From a virus: a stretch of DNA of 64,000 nucleotides. This document shows, piece after piece, positions 1-9,415 of this stretch; positions within the stretch are counted from its first letter, which is position 1; each line of letters starts with the position of its first letter. The notes beneath the pieces are model-generated. The model searched no databases. It was not told the DNA's origin and saw only the letters and a program-made list of their open reading frames with translations. The translations under genes and the position numbers were made by a program. The DNA is taken from the IMG/VR virus record IMGVR_UViG_3300023174_000101, positions 1 through 64,000 of that record, one strand, 5' to 3'.

Positions 1-4
1 TGTA

Positions 5-1735
5 ATGTCACAAAGGTACGAGTCAGTTTATGTCTCAAATATAAATGATGGCCGGTCGCTAGCAGAACAGCTTTTCGGTAATGCTGGCAACACTAGTGAT
101 CAAGATGCATTCGTCTATGATACGAATAAAATAGTAGAGTACATCGGGACACACCCTGATGAATATCTTGTAGATGGTGGACGCTTAATGATGCTAATAC
201 CGTCCGGAATTGGCACCGAAAATGACAATATTGTAGATAAGGGCATAATAGCCAGTCCATATCAGAAGACAGAATGGTCAACCGTTGGCCAGGTCATGTA
301 CGAAACTGTTGATAGAATACAGTTCGTCATGTACTGCACGCCACGTGGTGACATTGTAGTTGAGCCTCCAATGTTTGATGCAGATCCATCATTCTTTGGT
401 GAATTTTATAGAACGTTAGAAGACATGCGTAAGTCTCCTGATCTAGCTGTGGGCAACACTTTAGATTATATGGGCAAGGAAGATGCTGTAGTGAGACGCC
501 CATATTGTGACGACTACGTAGTATTTCAGTCTGATACTTTTGGTTGGGATAGTACATACACAGATGAAAAAGTGTATACGATAGCAGTTGCAGACCATGC
601 GATAGTTAAAAACTTTCCTGAGATAGGAAGGTCAGAGATGTATGGTGGTCTTCAAGTACAGAAGCTTGATAGTTTGATACCACTGTATGGACTAAGGGCA
701 GCAACTGTAACACAGCGTGGCTATATAAGTACACCACAAGCTGCGAAGTTGTTTGCTGCGATTACACTTGATAAATTAAACGCCGATGCGCGAACGGTTT
801 CAATACGTGCGCTTCCAAACATAAAGATGTGGTTGAATAGACCAATATATTTTGAACCTAGAAATTTAATTGGCACAACCAAAAATATTGGCCATAGCAT
901 AACGTGGGGGGCTAGTGGTGACATGTCTACCTCACTACAAATAAATACCGTAAGGTCTTGGGATGGGACTCTTGAGGACCAGTCTTTGTCAAGCATAAGG
1001 AGTGAGAAGTACGGACTGGAATCAACTGACGAAGTATTCTATCAGGACATTGAGAAACTACGCACAAGCATAGCCATATCCACATCAGAAGAAGAGTACA
1101 ATGAGCTGCAAGCAGCTTTGGCCCAGATGGAAGAGGCAGAAAAAGGCTCGAAGCAGGTCCAAGCCGAGCGACCTGACCCATTGCTTTTCAATCACATTGG
1201 AGGATCTGGCGGTAGACTATTAAATTACCAAGTTTTGTGGGGCAGTGCACCAGTACCGAAGCAGGCGCAAGATCAGTCTAATTCTGACGCGCAAAAGAAG
1301 GAGCAGGAGGAAAGGGAAAACCCTGTTCCTAAGAACAACAGGATATTCATACACCCACTAGATGATGTTAATATTCTATTAAAGGAGACAAATAGGGCTG
1401 GTTTCCCGGTTGGGACTCTGTATGAATATAAGTCTGATCCTGGTGTGAGTGTTTATGTATGCCCACCACGTGCGCAGGTGCTCGCAATAGAAAAACTAGA
1501 AAGTGGTTTGTACGCAATAGGAATAGGATACAAGTCGAGCAGCGGAAATGTGTGGATATTTACTTATTATGATCTAGCCAATGTGAGTTCTGACTTGAGC
1601 GTCGGTAGTGCAGTAAGTCAAGGTGATCCACTCGGTGCGACAGGAGTCAGACAATCAGATGGCGTAGGACATTTAGTCCTGCATGTAAAGCGTAATAATC
1701 AGCCAATTGAATTCACTGATTACATAAAAGGATAG
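5..1735 (+). CDS. Baseplate hub protein with degenerate M23-like C-terminal domain
   Basis: A 576-aa virion protein at the head of the visible late operon. Its upstream edge (TAATG) suggests a 1-nt overlap with a gene outside the window. Position before an OB-fold spike, a gp25-like wedge and a J protein fits a T4 gp27/gpD-type tail hub (inference from order). The middle (about residues 340-430) is Glu/Gln/Lys-rich and looks like a linker. Residues about 450-576 resemble an M23/LytM beta-barrel (a VGSAVSQGDPLGATG turn followed by GHLVLHV), but the HxH zinc motif of active M23 peptidases is not intact. It is therefore probably structural rather than a lysin. The hub call is moderate; the M23-like fold is a motif reading. 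Confidence 0.6.
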   Translation: MSQRYESVYVSNINDGRSLAEQLFGNAGNTSDQDAFVYDTNKIVEYIGTHPDEYLVDGGRLMMLIPSGIGTENDNIVDKGIIASPYQKTEWSTVGQVMYETVDRIQFVMYCTPRGDIVVEPPMFDADPSFFGEFYRTLEDMRKSPDLAVGNTLDYMGKEDAVVRRPYCDDYVVFQSDTFGWDSTYTDEKVYTIAVADHAIVKNFPEIGRSEMYGGLQVQKLDSLIPLYGLRAATVTQRGYISTPQAAKLFAAITLDKLNADARTVSIRALPNIKMWLNRPIYFEPRNLIGTTKNIGHSITWGASGDMSTSLQINTVRSWDGTLEDQSLSSIRSEKYGLESTDEVFYQDIEKLRTSIAISTSEEEYNELQAALAQMEEAEKGSKQVQAERPDPLLFNHIGGSGGRLLNYQVLWGSAPVPKQAQDQSNSDAQKKEQEERENPVPKNNRIFIHPLDDVNILLKETNRAGFPVGTLYEYKSDPGVSVYVCPPRAQVLAIEKLESGLYAIGIGYKSSSGNVWIFTYYDLANVSSDLSVGSAVSQGDPLGATGVRQSDGVGHLVLHVKRNNQPIEFTDYIKG

Positions 1736-1738
1736 AAA

Positions 1739-3193
1739 ATGAGTGGATACGATGACTTTGATGACGACAATGCTGATGACGACGTAGAGTATGAGTCAGG
1801 TGGTGGCGTATCTGTAGGTATAAAGTTATCTGGGAGATCGTTTAACTTAGGCGAAAAGAATCCATTAAAGATAATTGGTAACGATAGTATCCGTGATAGG
1901 CTACTATATGGAAGCATAGACGTAGTTGATGATAATAACGGTACTGTCGCTGGCCCACTTATTGGTGTTGGTGGCGGATTGATGTATGCTACCGTACCGC
2001 CACTGTGGTTCTCAATGTCTGGCGAGACCGCTGCATGGGGCAGATACATGCCACAGAAGGGCGATGTGGCTAAAATAGTATACGGACCGGACAATTCTCA
2101 ACACATAATAGGCTACGATCCAGGAAATGCTAAATCCGGCCAAAACTCTGCTGTGCCTGGATACGGATGGCCTGGTGTATACGAGCTTCATAAGAAGGCA
2201 CGCGCCGATCCGAGAGCAAGAATAGAAACGGAAGATGGTAGCGCATCAGTACCTCTATATAAGTATGCACAATTTGAAACGCTGAATCAGGGCGAATACG
2301 ACTTCATGTCGTCCGGTGGTGCATACATAAGAGGATTTAAGGATGGGAAGCTGTATCTGGCCGGTGGTGGTGGCACCACGGTATCCCTAAATAAAGTTGA
2401 CATGTCCATAATGTCTGCATCACAAGTGCTTGTGCATTCTGCCGATAAGAGCGAGTTTAGGTTTGGGCAGGTCAGACGTATGGGCCCTGATATGATAGAG
2501 AGCAAGTTACAGTCTGACTCTCTTGGTGTTAATAGAGAGTTTAGAGTAGTACTTAAAAATGCTACTGCACCCGGCGTTGCAGTTGACTGTGCTAGCTTAG
2601 AAGTTGGCAATGTTGCGACTGCAGAGGGCATCATGGACGTAAGTTTCTATGGCTCTCCGGTCAAGTATTCTTACAGAGCACATAATTCAACTGGCATGCA
2701 AACGCACAGAACAAGTGTTGATGAGTTGGGTAACTGGCGTGTTGAATCTGAATCTGTTGGGTCGGTCGCTGAAGTTACGTATCCGTCAGTTAAGCTGAAT
2801 GGATCTGTAGACTTCACTGTGACTAGTCCAAATATAACGCTTTCTGGTCCTGGATCTGGGTTGCCCACATATCCAACCATATTGTCCACTCCATACAGAG
2901 CTGCCGAGGACACGTTAGTTACAGAACTAGCTAGACAGATAGATTTTCTAAGTTCTCAGCTTGTGGCCTTATCAACCGGACTCGCAGCTTCGTCTGCAGC
3001 AATTACGAGTGGTTCAGCTGCGGCTGCAACGCCGGTGACCAATGGTACGTTGGCTGTATTTTTAGCTGGACTTGCGCCGTCTATCGCTGTCCAAGCCGCT
3101 GTTAGTCCGACTGTAGCTTCCGCTACTATTGCTGCAACAGGCTTCAAGTCGTATAGCTCCACGTACCTTTCTACAATAGTAAAGAATGGGTAA
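1739..3193 (+). CDS. Baseplate spike / OB-fold (gpV-gp5-like) protein
   Basis: A 484-aa protein with a very acidic first 20 residues. Residues about 60-125 (PLIGVGG, VPPLWFSM, PQKGDVAKIVYG) read like the OB-fold domain of phage spike proteins, which usually precedes a beta-helical needle. The centre (about 180-370) is rich in short beta-forming segments with Gly and Ser, as expected for a shaft. The C-terminal 90 residues are Ala/Ser/Thr-rich. It starts 3 nt after the hub gene and overlaps the next gene by 8 nt, so the three are probably co-translated. Spike identity rests on order and the OB-like stretch, not on a catalytic motif. Confidence 0.5.
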   Translation: MSGYDDFDDDNADDDVEYESGGGVSVGIKLSGRSFNLGEKNPLKIIGNDSIRDRLLYGSIDVVDDNNGTVAGPLIGVGGGLMYATVPPLWFSMSGETAAWGRYMPQKGDVAKIVYGPDNSQHIIGYDPGNAKSGQNSAVPGYGWPGVYELHKKARADPRARIETEDGSASVPLYKYAQFETLNQGEYDFMSSGGAYIRGFKDGKLYLAGGGGTTVSLNKVDMSIMSASQVLVHSADKSEFRFGQVRRMGPDMIESKLQSDSLGVNREFRVVLKNATAPGVAVDCASLEVGNVATAEGIMDVSFYGSPVKYSYRAHNSTGMQTHRTSVDELGNWRVESESVGSVAEVTYPSVKLNGSVDFTVTSPNITLSGPGSGLPTYPTILSTPYRAAEDTLVTELARQIDFLSSQLVALSTGLAASSAAITSGSAAAATPVTNGTLAVFLAGLAPSIAVQAAVSPTVASATIAATGFKSYSSTYLSTIVKNG

Positions 3194-3926
3194 TGTTATG
3201 TCGATAATACCTAAGAATGAAGCTGCAGCAGCTAGTGCAAATTACAAAAAGGACGTAGAAAAACTTACTAACACAGTTACTGAGGAGTATGTACTTAAAT
3301 ATTCTTCGCGTGGCATAGAATCGCTTGTATCTAAGGCAGAGAATACTAGACTAGGAAATGACATATCAAGTCTGTACGGTGCTGCCAAAAAGCATGTAGA
3401 CATTCCTAAAAAGTACCGCAATGCGATGCAGGTTGAAGACGTAAGATGTGCACGTGAGATATTAAAAGTATTAATAATGGCAGCTGGGCAGAATATACAG
3501 ATAGTGAAGCAGGCGTTGATATCACTTAAGGGTCTGATGAATTCCTTGATAGTAGCGCTTGACTCTCAAAAGGTCGTCTATGAGATCCAAGCAAAAGCCA
3601 TAGAGATCGCAAATTATGAATCAGAACTTAAGCGCATTGCGTTAGTTAAGGGTATAGATGTTGCACAGAACAGTCTCTCACTAATACCATACGTTGATCA
3701 GTTAAGGTCTGCCTCCGCTTCGTGTCCTGATGTGGCGTTCTTATTCACGTATGTGGACGAAACGCTGCAGATGCCTATTAAGGTAGCGAAGGGATTGCTG
3801 TTTGAAATCGACCAGAAGTTATCGCTTGCTGCCGAGATATACTTTGTCATAGAGAAGATAGAGTACATAAAGCAGTTTCTAAAAAGTTTTATACGTGACG
3901 TGGAGTATGTGCTGTCTATTGCATAA
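3186..3926 (+). CDS. Unknown helical virion-operon protein
   Basis: 246 aa, not recognised. The sequence is strongly alpha-helical with heptad-like Leu/Ile/Val spacing (about residues 90-246) and no Cys pairs or enzyme motif. It lies between spike and gp25-like wedge and overlaps the spike gene, so a baseplate assembly or accessory role is inferred from position only. A second in-frame ATG at 3198 is an alternative start. Confidence 0.5.
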   Translation: MGNVMSIIPKNEAAAASANYKKDVEKLTNTVTEEYVLKYSSRGIESLVSKAENTRLGNDISSLYGAAKKHVDIPKKYRNAMQVEDVRCAREILKVLIMAAGQNIQIVKQALISLKGLMNSLIVALDSQKVVYEIQAKAIEIANYESELKRIALVKGIDVAQNSLSLIPYVDQLRSASASCPDVAFLFTYVDETLQMPIKVAKGLLFEIDQKLSLAAEIYFVIEKIEYIKQFLKSFIRDVEYVLSIA

Positions 3927-3961
3927 TTTACTAATGTACATTACAATCTGATTATTGCATT

Positions 3962-4381
3962 ATGGCTACCACTTTAAAAATCAAGAATGGTGACATCTCA
4001 GTGTTTGGTCACAATGGTAGACCAGTACTTTTGTCAGGTGCAGACAAATTAGTGCAAGACATGGTCGAATTTTTTTCGGTTGATGTAACCAGGTATGGGT
4101 TTGGTGCTGGTCTAAATGAGTTAGTTGGTGCGATACCTGAATTTCAGGATATGGTAATTGGGCTTGCGACAAGAAGCATTAGAGATGGTATTAACAGGTA
4201 TATTAAGCTACAAAAGTCAGATCCGGCCACTCCATTGTCAGACGATGAACGTGTTGTTGGGATGGATAGTTTAAAAGTATATCAGGATCCAACCGATGAA
4301 ACCAGGTACTTTTTCACAGTAAACATAATCACAGCAAGTGGAAATTCAATACCATTGCCTAAGATAGGGTTTGGTGCATAA
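3962..4381 (+). CDS. Baseplate wedge protein, GpW/gp25-like
   Basis: 139 aa, the usual size of the gp25/GpW family. The N-terminus (DISVFG followed by GADKLVQDMVEFF) and the central LATRSIRDGINRYIKLQ helix match the layout of gp25-like wedge proteins: an early aspartate-containing segment, then helices, then a beta C-terminus ending in a YFFTVNIITASG strand. These proteins form the inner baseplate wedge of contractile tails. Its stop overlaps the start of the J gene (TAATG), a pairing seen in many myoviruses. Confidence 0.8.
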   Translation: MATTLKIKNGDISVFGHNGRPVLLSGADKLVQDMVEFFSVDVTRYGFGAGLNELVGAIPEFQDMVIGLATRSIRDGINRYIKLQKSDPATPLSDDERVVGMDSLKVYQDPTDETRYFFTVNIITASGNSIPLPKIGFGA

Positions 4382-5826
4382 TGGCAATCACACGTAAATC
4401 AGCTGTAGAGTTCGCCAGCATACTTAGTAATGCCATTAAACAACGTAACTCTTCATATGACACTGCTGTTGGCCCAATTAGGGATATATATATAGAGCCG
4501 ACTGCATCTGCTCTAGAAGTTCAGTCCAACTCAATATATCAGGTTCAACAGTTGTTAACGCTTGCGAATGGCGCTAGTTTTACAGCCGCTGACCTTGACG
4601 CGTTTGTATACAACGAGTCGATGGTGCGCAACAAGGGTGGACGCGCGAAGGTAGAGCTAACATTTCAGACGTCACAAATACCGCAGTCTGACGTCACCAT
4701 CAGGGCGGGGTTTGCAGTTGCGACGACGGAAGATGAAACCACTGGCATATCCGTTACATTCACGGTTGATTCAGACACTACATTATACGTAAGTGATGTA
4801 TACTCTCACCTGGTCACAGTTAATGGTGCGCAGTACGTTCAGTTAAAAGTACCGGCTACTGCTTCTGTCAGCGGAACAATTGGTAACGTTGGGCCATATA
4901 GGGTAGTTAGAGCCTTGCGGCCAATGCCAATCTTTAGTGCAGTGTTCAACGAGATGCCAGCATCTGGGGGTACGAATTTAGAGACTAATGCAGAGCTTAT
5001 ACGTAGGTATTTAACATCAATAGTTGGGTCGTCCCCCTCAGTCATCGGTGGTATAGAGAAAATTATCAGGTCACAGTTTAACAACGTCCAGGACATGAAC
5101 ATCGTATATGGCAATAGCGTATACAATTTAAGGTCTGCTAATGACGGTGGCGCAGTGGACGTGTATTTGATAGGTGAAACCCAAGCTACGGCCACAGATT
5201 ATGTAACATATACCGGACCTTCGCAAACACTTAAGTTATCAAAGCAGCCTGTAATATCCATAGATAGTGTAATGGATTCCGTTAGCGAGTATGTACAATA
5301 TCCTTCAGTCGGTGCAAGTTATAAATTAGAGAAGGATGCTGGCTCGTACGCTGGATCCAACAAAGCAAGCGATGGTGTGTATTTTATACCGTCTGCTGCA
5401 ACGCTGCCTGCGCTAGGGACAGTTCTAACTGTAGAGTACAAGTACAATTCACTCCCAGCCAGTATGCTAGCAGAATTCTCAAAACCAGACAGGGACGTGC
5501 CAGGTAGAAGCCTCTTATTTAAGGAGGCAATGCAGGTAGACTTGTCAATGTCCGCTTCTATTAAAGTACGAAGTGGATTTAATGTCATATCGACTAAGAA
5601 TTCAGTCAGGTCTGCAATACTGTCGTATGTAAATTCTTTAAAACTTGGCGAACCAGTGGAGGCGTCTGATATCCAGGCAGTTGTTAGAAGGTATACTGGT
5701 GTGGATAACTTCGTCATCAATAATTTGTCAAGACTAGGCTCAACTGGTGTGTCTGACGTCACCGCAAGTCCGTTCGAATACATGCGGATTGCGGATATAG
5801 ATTTGACGTTACAAGACCTATTGTAA
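4381..5826 (+). CDS. Baseplate J-like wedge protein
   Basis: 481 aa, in the usual range for gpJ/gp6-type baseplate proteins. Features seen: an N-terminal helical region, a beta-rich middle (KVELTFQTSQ, VTIRAGFAVAT), a PASGGTNLETNAELIRRYLTS segment typical of the J family, and a C-terminal domain beginning near residue 400 (VISTKNSVRSAILSYVNSLKLGEPV) that resembles the conserved C-terminal domain. It assembles with gp25-like protein into baseplate wedges. Family assignment is from these motifs and the adjacent gp25-like gene. Confidence 0.8.
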   Translation: MAITRKSAVEFASILSNAIKQRNSSYDTAVGPIRDIYIEPTASALEVQSNSIYQVQQLLTLANGASFTAADLDAFVYNESMVRNKGGRAKVELTFQTSQIPQSDVTIRAGFAVATTEDETTGISVTFTVDSDTTLYVSDVYSHLVTVNGAQYVQLKVPATASVSGTIGNVGPYRVVRALRPMPIFSAVFNEMPASGGTNLETNAELIRRYLTSIVGSSPSVIGGIEKIIRSQFNNVQDMNIVYGNSVYNLRSANDGGAVDVYLIGETQATATDYVTYTGPSQTLKLSKQPVISIDSVMDSVSEYVQYPSVGASYKLEKDAGSYAGSNKASDGVYFIPSAATLPALGTVLTVEYKYNSLPASMLAEFSKPDRDVPGRSLLFKEAMQVDLSMSASIKVRSGFNVISTKNSVRSAILSYVNSLKLGEPVEASDIQAVVRRYTGVDNFVINNLSRLGSTGVSDVTASPFEYMRIADIDLTLQDLL

Positions 5827-5836
5827 GGTGTGATAT

Positions 5837-8800
5837 ATGTCCTGTACAGCATACATTTTGATGAATGGCGTCCTCACTCCAAATGAGGGCTTGTCAATAG
5901 GTTCACAAGTAACTTTAACTAACCAGGACGACACAGGAGTAGTTACTTGGGCCTGGACCATTGTATCTAAGCCAACAGGGTCAACGACCACACTAACAGG
6001 CGCGTCGTCTGCTACTGCTTACTTTACTCCAGACGTTGAAGGTGCGTATCTAGTTCGCCTGATAGTAAATAAAGACTTGGCGACTGAGGAGCAGGGCACG
6101 TCTGTGGGTCGCGTGAAGACGCTACACAAGAATTTACTGCCGCACGCGAAGGACGAGACTTCAGAAGGCCATCCGGTAGAGGGGTGGGCAAAGGCATGGC
6201 GTGAGTCATACTTGAAAGTGGATAAAGCACTAGGCATCCCATCGGACCGCCGCACTGTAAAGTATTCGGACTCTGCAACCACCGGACCCGTGTTCCTTGC
6301 TGCAGATGGCACGATGTACACCATGGCAAACGGCGATGTGGTGCCATCGGTGCGTCTTGCCACTGCGGCTGACGACAAGCAGGCTATGTTCCTGTTTGAA
6401 TCTGGCGCTCTTGCCCCAGGTGTGGTTACGGTTCTTGCGCATGGCATGTCTGCTTCCGTGCCGCTCACAGGTGTGTCTGCTGGCGACAAGTTATACGCAT
6501 CCACCAATGGCTCAGTTGTAAACTCGTCCTTGTCGTATCTGCACAGGGCATTAGGCTACTGTATTTATGTGTCGAGTGGTGTCGCACGTGTGTGGTTCGC
6601 ACCAACCGACCACACACTGCTCAGCACGATTAACCACGAGCAGCTCCAGGGATTGCTCGGTGGCGCTGTTAGTGCGCACTACCACCTAAATCTGAATCAG
6701 CACAATGCAGTAAATGGTGCAAACTCACCAAGCTCTTCTAACGTATTCGCGACCATAAATGACTTATCTGGTCACGTGCCAGCTACACGCAAAGTAGAAG
6801 GCACAGATGGCCTTACTGGTGGTGGGGCTTTAACTACAGACCTGCAGATAAGTATGCCGAATGTTGGCAGTGCTGATACGTATGGCACTGCGTCTAAAGT
6901 ACCAAGATTAACAACGGATGCCAAGGGGCGTGTATCCGGCGTAGTCGAGACTGACATTTCAATCGCACAATCACAGGTCTCTGGACTAGTGGCTGATTTG
7001 GCGGCGAAAGCAAACAAGACCATAACTGTATCTGCCGGTGGTGCGTTGTCTGGTGGCGGAGACTTAACCACAAACCGCACAATATCGCTCAATACGATAC
7101 ACTCTGGGTTTAGTGCTACAGGTGGTTCAACCACGATACCTATTATCACAGTAGATTCTTACGGTAGGGTAACAAACCTTACTGGTCAATCAATAACGTA
7201 TGGTACCGGTACATTACAAAGTATAACGTTTGACGTATCAAACACTGGTTTAACTATTAACGGCAATGCTTCTAACGCCACTGTAAATGGGTCTAGCGGC
7301 ACGTTTACACTAGCCGGTGTCCTTCAAGCAGACAATGGTGGTACTGGTTTAAGCACGTACGCACAGGGCACGATGTTGTACGCTGGGTCTGTAAACCCAA
7401 CGGCTCTCACCCCGCTACCGCTAACGGCAAGCAAGGTGTTATTGTCTGGGGCAAGTGCACCAAGCTGGGGGTCATTACCGTTAAACAATAGTTCATACGT
7501 TACCGGCACACTGGCCGTGGGCAACGGAGGTACTGGTTTAACTAGCTATGCAATTGGTGACATAGTATACGCGAGTGCAGCTGGCACACTAGCTGGACTA
7601 CCTACTGGAACTGTTGGCCAGCTATTAATTGGTCAGGGTGCTGCAACGGCTCCAGCATGGAAGACTGTAACGTCGAGTGGCGACGTAACTGGTCTTACTG
7701 CAGCCGGTGCGTTCACTGTCGGCAAGATTAACGGCGCAACAGTACCAGCTGCTGGTTCCTTAACAACTGGCCACGTGCTACAAGTGAACGGGGCAAGTGC
7801 GCTCACGTATGGTGCTATAAATCTTGGCGGCGGCACTAATTATGTAACTGGAATACTACCGATTGCACGAGGTGGCACTGGAACTTCAACAGCCCCGACT
7901 GCAACGCAGGTACTGCTCGGTAAGTCTGACGGCACTTACGAGCTTAGGACGTTCGCGCCTGGCACAAATACTACTGTAGATACGACTACTCCGAACCAAA
8001 TTAAGATTAATGCATCATTCACAGCACCTGTAACGTCTGTGTCTGGCACTGCTAATCAGATAAATCCGTCCAGTGCTACGACCGGTGCTGTTGTACTATC
8101 ATTGGCAGACACAACAGTATCGCCAGGCACGTACGGTGACGGCGGCTATGTCCCACAGATACAGATAGATTCAAAGGGAAGGATAACTTCAGCGCAGAGC
8201 GTGGCCATAGACTTCCCTTCAATATCGCAAATCAACTATGGGGCGATGCGTAATTACGTAATCAATGGTGCCTTCGACTATTGGCAGAGGGGCACGTACC
8301 ATACAATCACGATGAGCAGCACGTCTCAGCCTAGATATACAGCGGATAGATGGTGTGCATATGTCAACACTGATGCCAGCGCAACATTTACAATCGATAA
8401 GTGGTATGGTCTAACTGACGACTCACAGACGGGCTGTTTAAGATACTATAGACTTAACAACGGCCTACAGAATGCAGCACAGATTAGAAGCATAGGCCAT
8501 AACGTAGAGCAGGAATTATTAAATCAGTTGCGTGGCAGGAAGCTAAGACTGTCGTTCTACTATAAGATGTCATCATCCTTCATATCATCAGTCTCGAAGG
8601 CGTCAACACTGACCGATAACATATTGGTCAGAATTGTGCACACGAATTCGCCCGCGAATAGGAACAGAGCATTTAAAGCGTACTACTCGTCACCTGCAAC
8701 TAATACCAATTTTATACTCAATAGATCGATCAAGCCAGCGTCAAGTGGCGTTACAGCGGACACGTGGGTAAGGTTTGACTATGTAAGTCAAGACGTACTG

Positions 8801-9415
8801 CCCGCAGACACGACTGCAGCTGCAGTCGTCGTGTCATTTGAACATGGTGACACCGCAAACGCTTCAGAGTTCTTCTACTTAACTAATTTCATGCTACTTG
8901 ACGCAGGCACGACCGGCAGTTATGGTAGTGTCGATATCCCATTTCTGTACTCGTCTGGTACGCTTGCGAACGAGCTTGTTGCATGCCAGAGGTACTACGA
9001 AAAGTCTTGGGAGATAGACGAAGCCCCAGGTACTGTAACTTTTGCTGGGATGGAAATCGGATATAACAATTCATCTGGAACACTGGTGGCAAATACGCCA
9101 TGGAGATTTACGCCGCATCCAAAGTTTAAAGTTAGGAAGCGTAGCGCACCTAGCAGTGTTACATTGTATGGATTCACAGATACGAACGCCGCTGGTGTGC
9201 AGCCTTCAATTTTGCAATCCGGATACTGGCAGGTTGGCGCGGGTGCAGACTCAGATGGAACATATGTGTACCCAACAAGTGGTGGCGCTGCACATAAGGC
9301 ATCATTCGCGACTTCAATAACAGATAGTGGATTTATGGTCGCGTCTGTGTCTGCTATTGGCTCTGGCACTGGATATTCGTTTGGTCATTGGACTGCAGAC
9401 GCTGAATACTACTAA
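5837..9415 (+). CDS. Tail fibre protein with Ig/PKD-like N-terminus and GGTG repeats
   Basis: A 1192-aa fibre. Residues about 5-85 look like a PKD/Ig-like domain (WTIVSKPTGS, FTPDVEGAYLVRL). From about residue 300 the protein carries the repeats common in long phage fibres: GLTGGGALTTD and GALSGGGDLTTNRTI, then NGGTGLSTYAQGTMLY, NGGTGLTSYAIGDIVY and RGGTGTSTAPTATQVLL. The C-terminal 390 residues start with YVINGAFDYWQRGTY, a motif seen at the start of phage receptor-binding or carbohydrate-binding tips. It sits just downstream of baseplate J. Likely receptor binding; the receptor is unknown. Confidence 0.75.
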   Translation: MSCTAYILMNGVLTPNEGLSIGSQVTLTNQDDTGVVTWAWTIVSKPTGSTTTLTGASSATAYFTPDVEGAYLVRLIVNKDLATEEQGTSVGRVKTLHKNLLPHAKDETSEGHPVEGWAKAWRESYLKVDKALGIPSDRRTVKYSDSATTGPVFLAADGTMYTMANGDVVPSVRLATAADDKQAMFLFESGALAPGVVTVLAHGMSASVPLTGVSAGDKLYASTNGSVVNSSLSYLHRALGYCIYVSSGVARVWFAPTDHTLLSTINHEQLQGLLGGAVSAHYHLNLNQHNAVNGANSPSSSNVFATINDLSGHVPATRKVEGTDGLTGGGALTTDLQISMPNVGSADTYGTASKVPRLTTDAKGRVSGVVETDISIAQSQVSGLVADLAAKANKTITVSAGGALSGGGDLTTNRTISLNTIHSGFSATGGSTTIPIITVDSYGRVTNLTGQSITYGTGTLQSITFDVSNTGLTINGNASNATVNGSSGTFTLAGVLQADNGGTGLSTYAQGTMLYAGSVNPTALTPLPLTASKVLLSGASAPSWGSLPLNNSSYVTGTLAVGNGGTGLTSYAIGDIVYASAAGTLAGLPTGTVGQLLIGQGAATAPAWKTVTSSGDVTGLTAAGAFTVGKINGATVPAAGSLTTGHVLQVNGASALTYGAINLGGGTNYVTGILPIARGGTGTSTAPTATQVLLGKSDGTYELRTFAPGTNTTVDTTTPNQIKINASFTAPVTSVSGTANQINPSSATTGAVVLSLADTTVSPGTYGDGGYVPQIQIDSKGRITSAQSVAIDFPSISQINYGAMRNYVINGAFDYWQRGTYHTITMSSTSQPRYTADRWCAYVNTDASATFTIDKWYGLTDDSQTGCLRYYRLNNGLQNAAQIRSIGHNVEQELLNQLRGRKLRLSFYYKMSSSFISSVSKASTLTDNILVRIVHTNSPANRNRAFKAYYSSPATNTNFILNRSIKPASSGVTADTWVRFDYVSQDVLPADTTAAAVVVSFEHGDTANASEFFYLTNFMLLDAGTTGSYGSVDIPFLYSSGTLANELVACQRYYEKSWEIDEAPGTVTFAGMEIGYNNSSGTLVANTPWRFTPHPKFKVRKRSAPSSVTLYGFTDTNAAGVQPSILQSGYWQVGAGADSDGTYVYPTSGGAAHKASFATSITDSGFMVASVSAIGSGTGYSFGHWTADAEYY

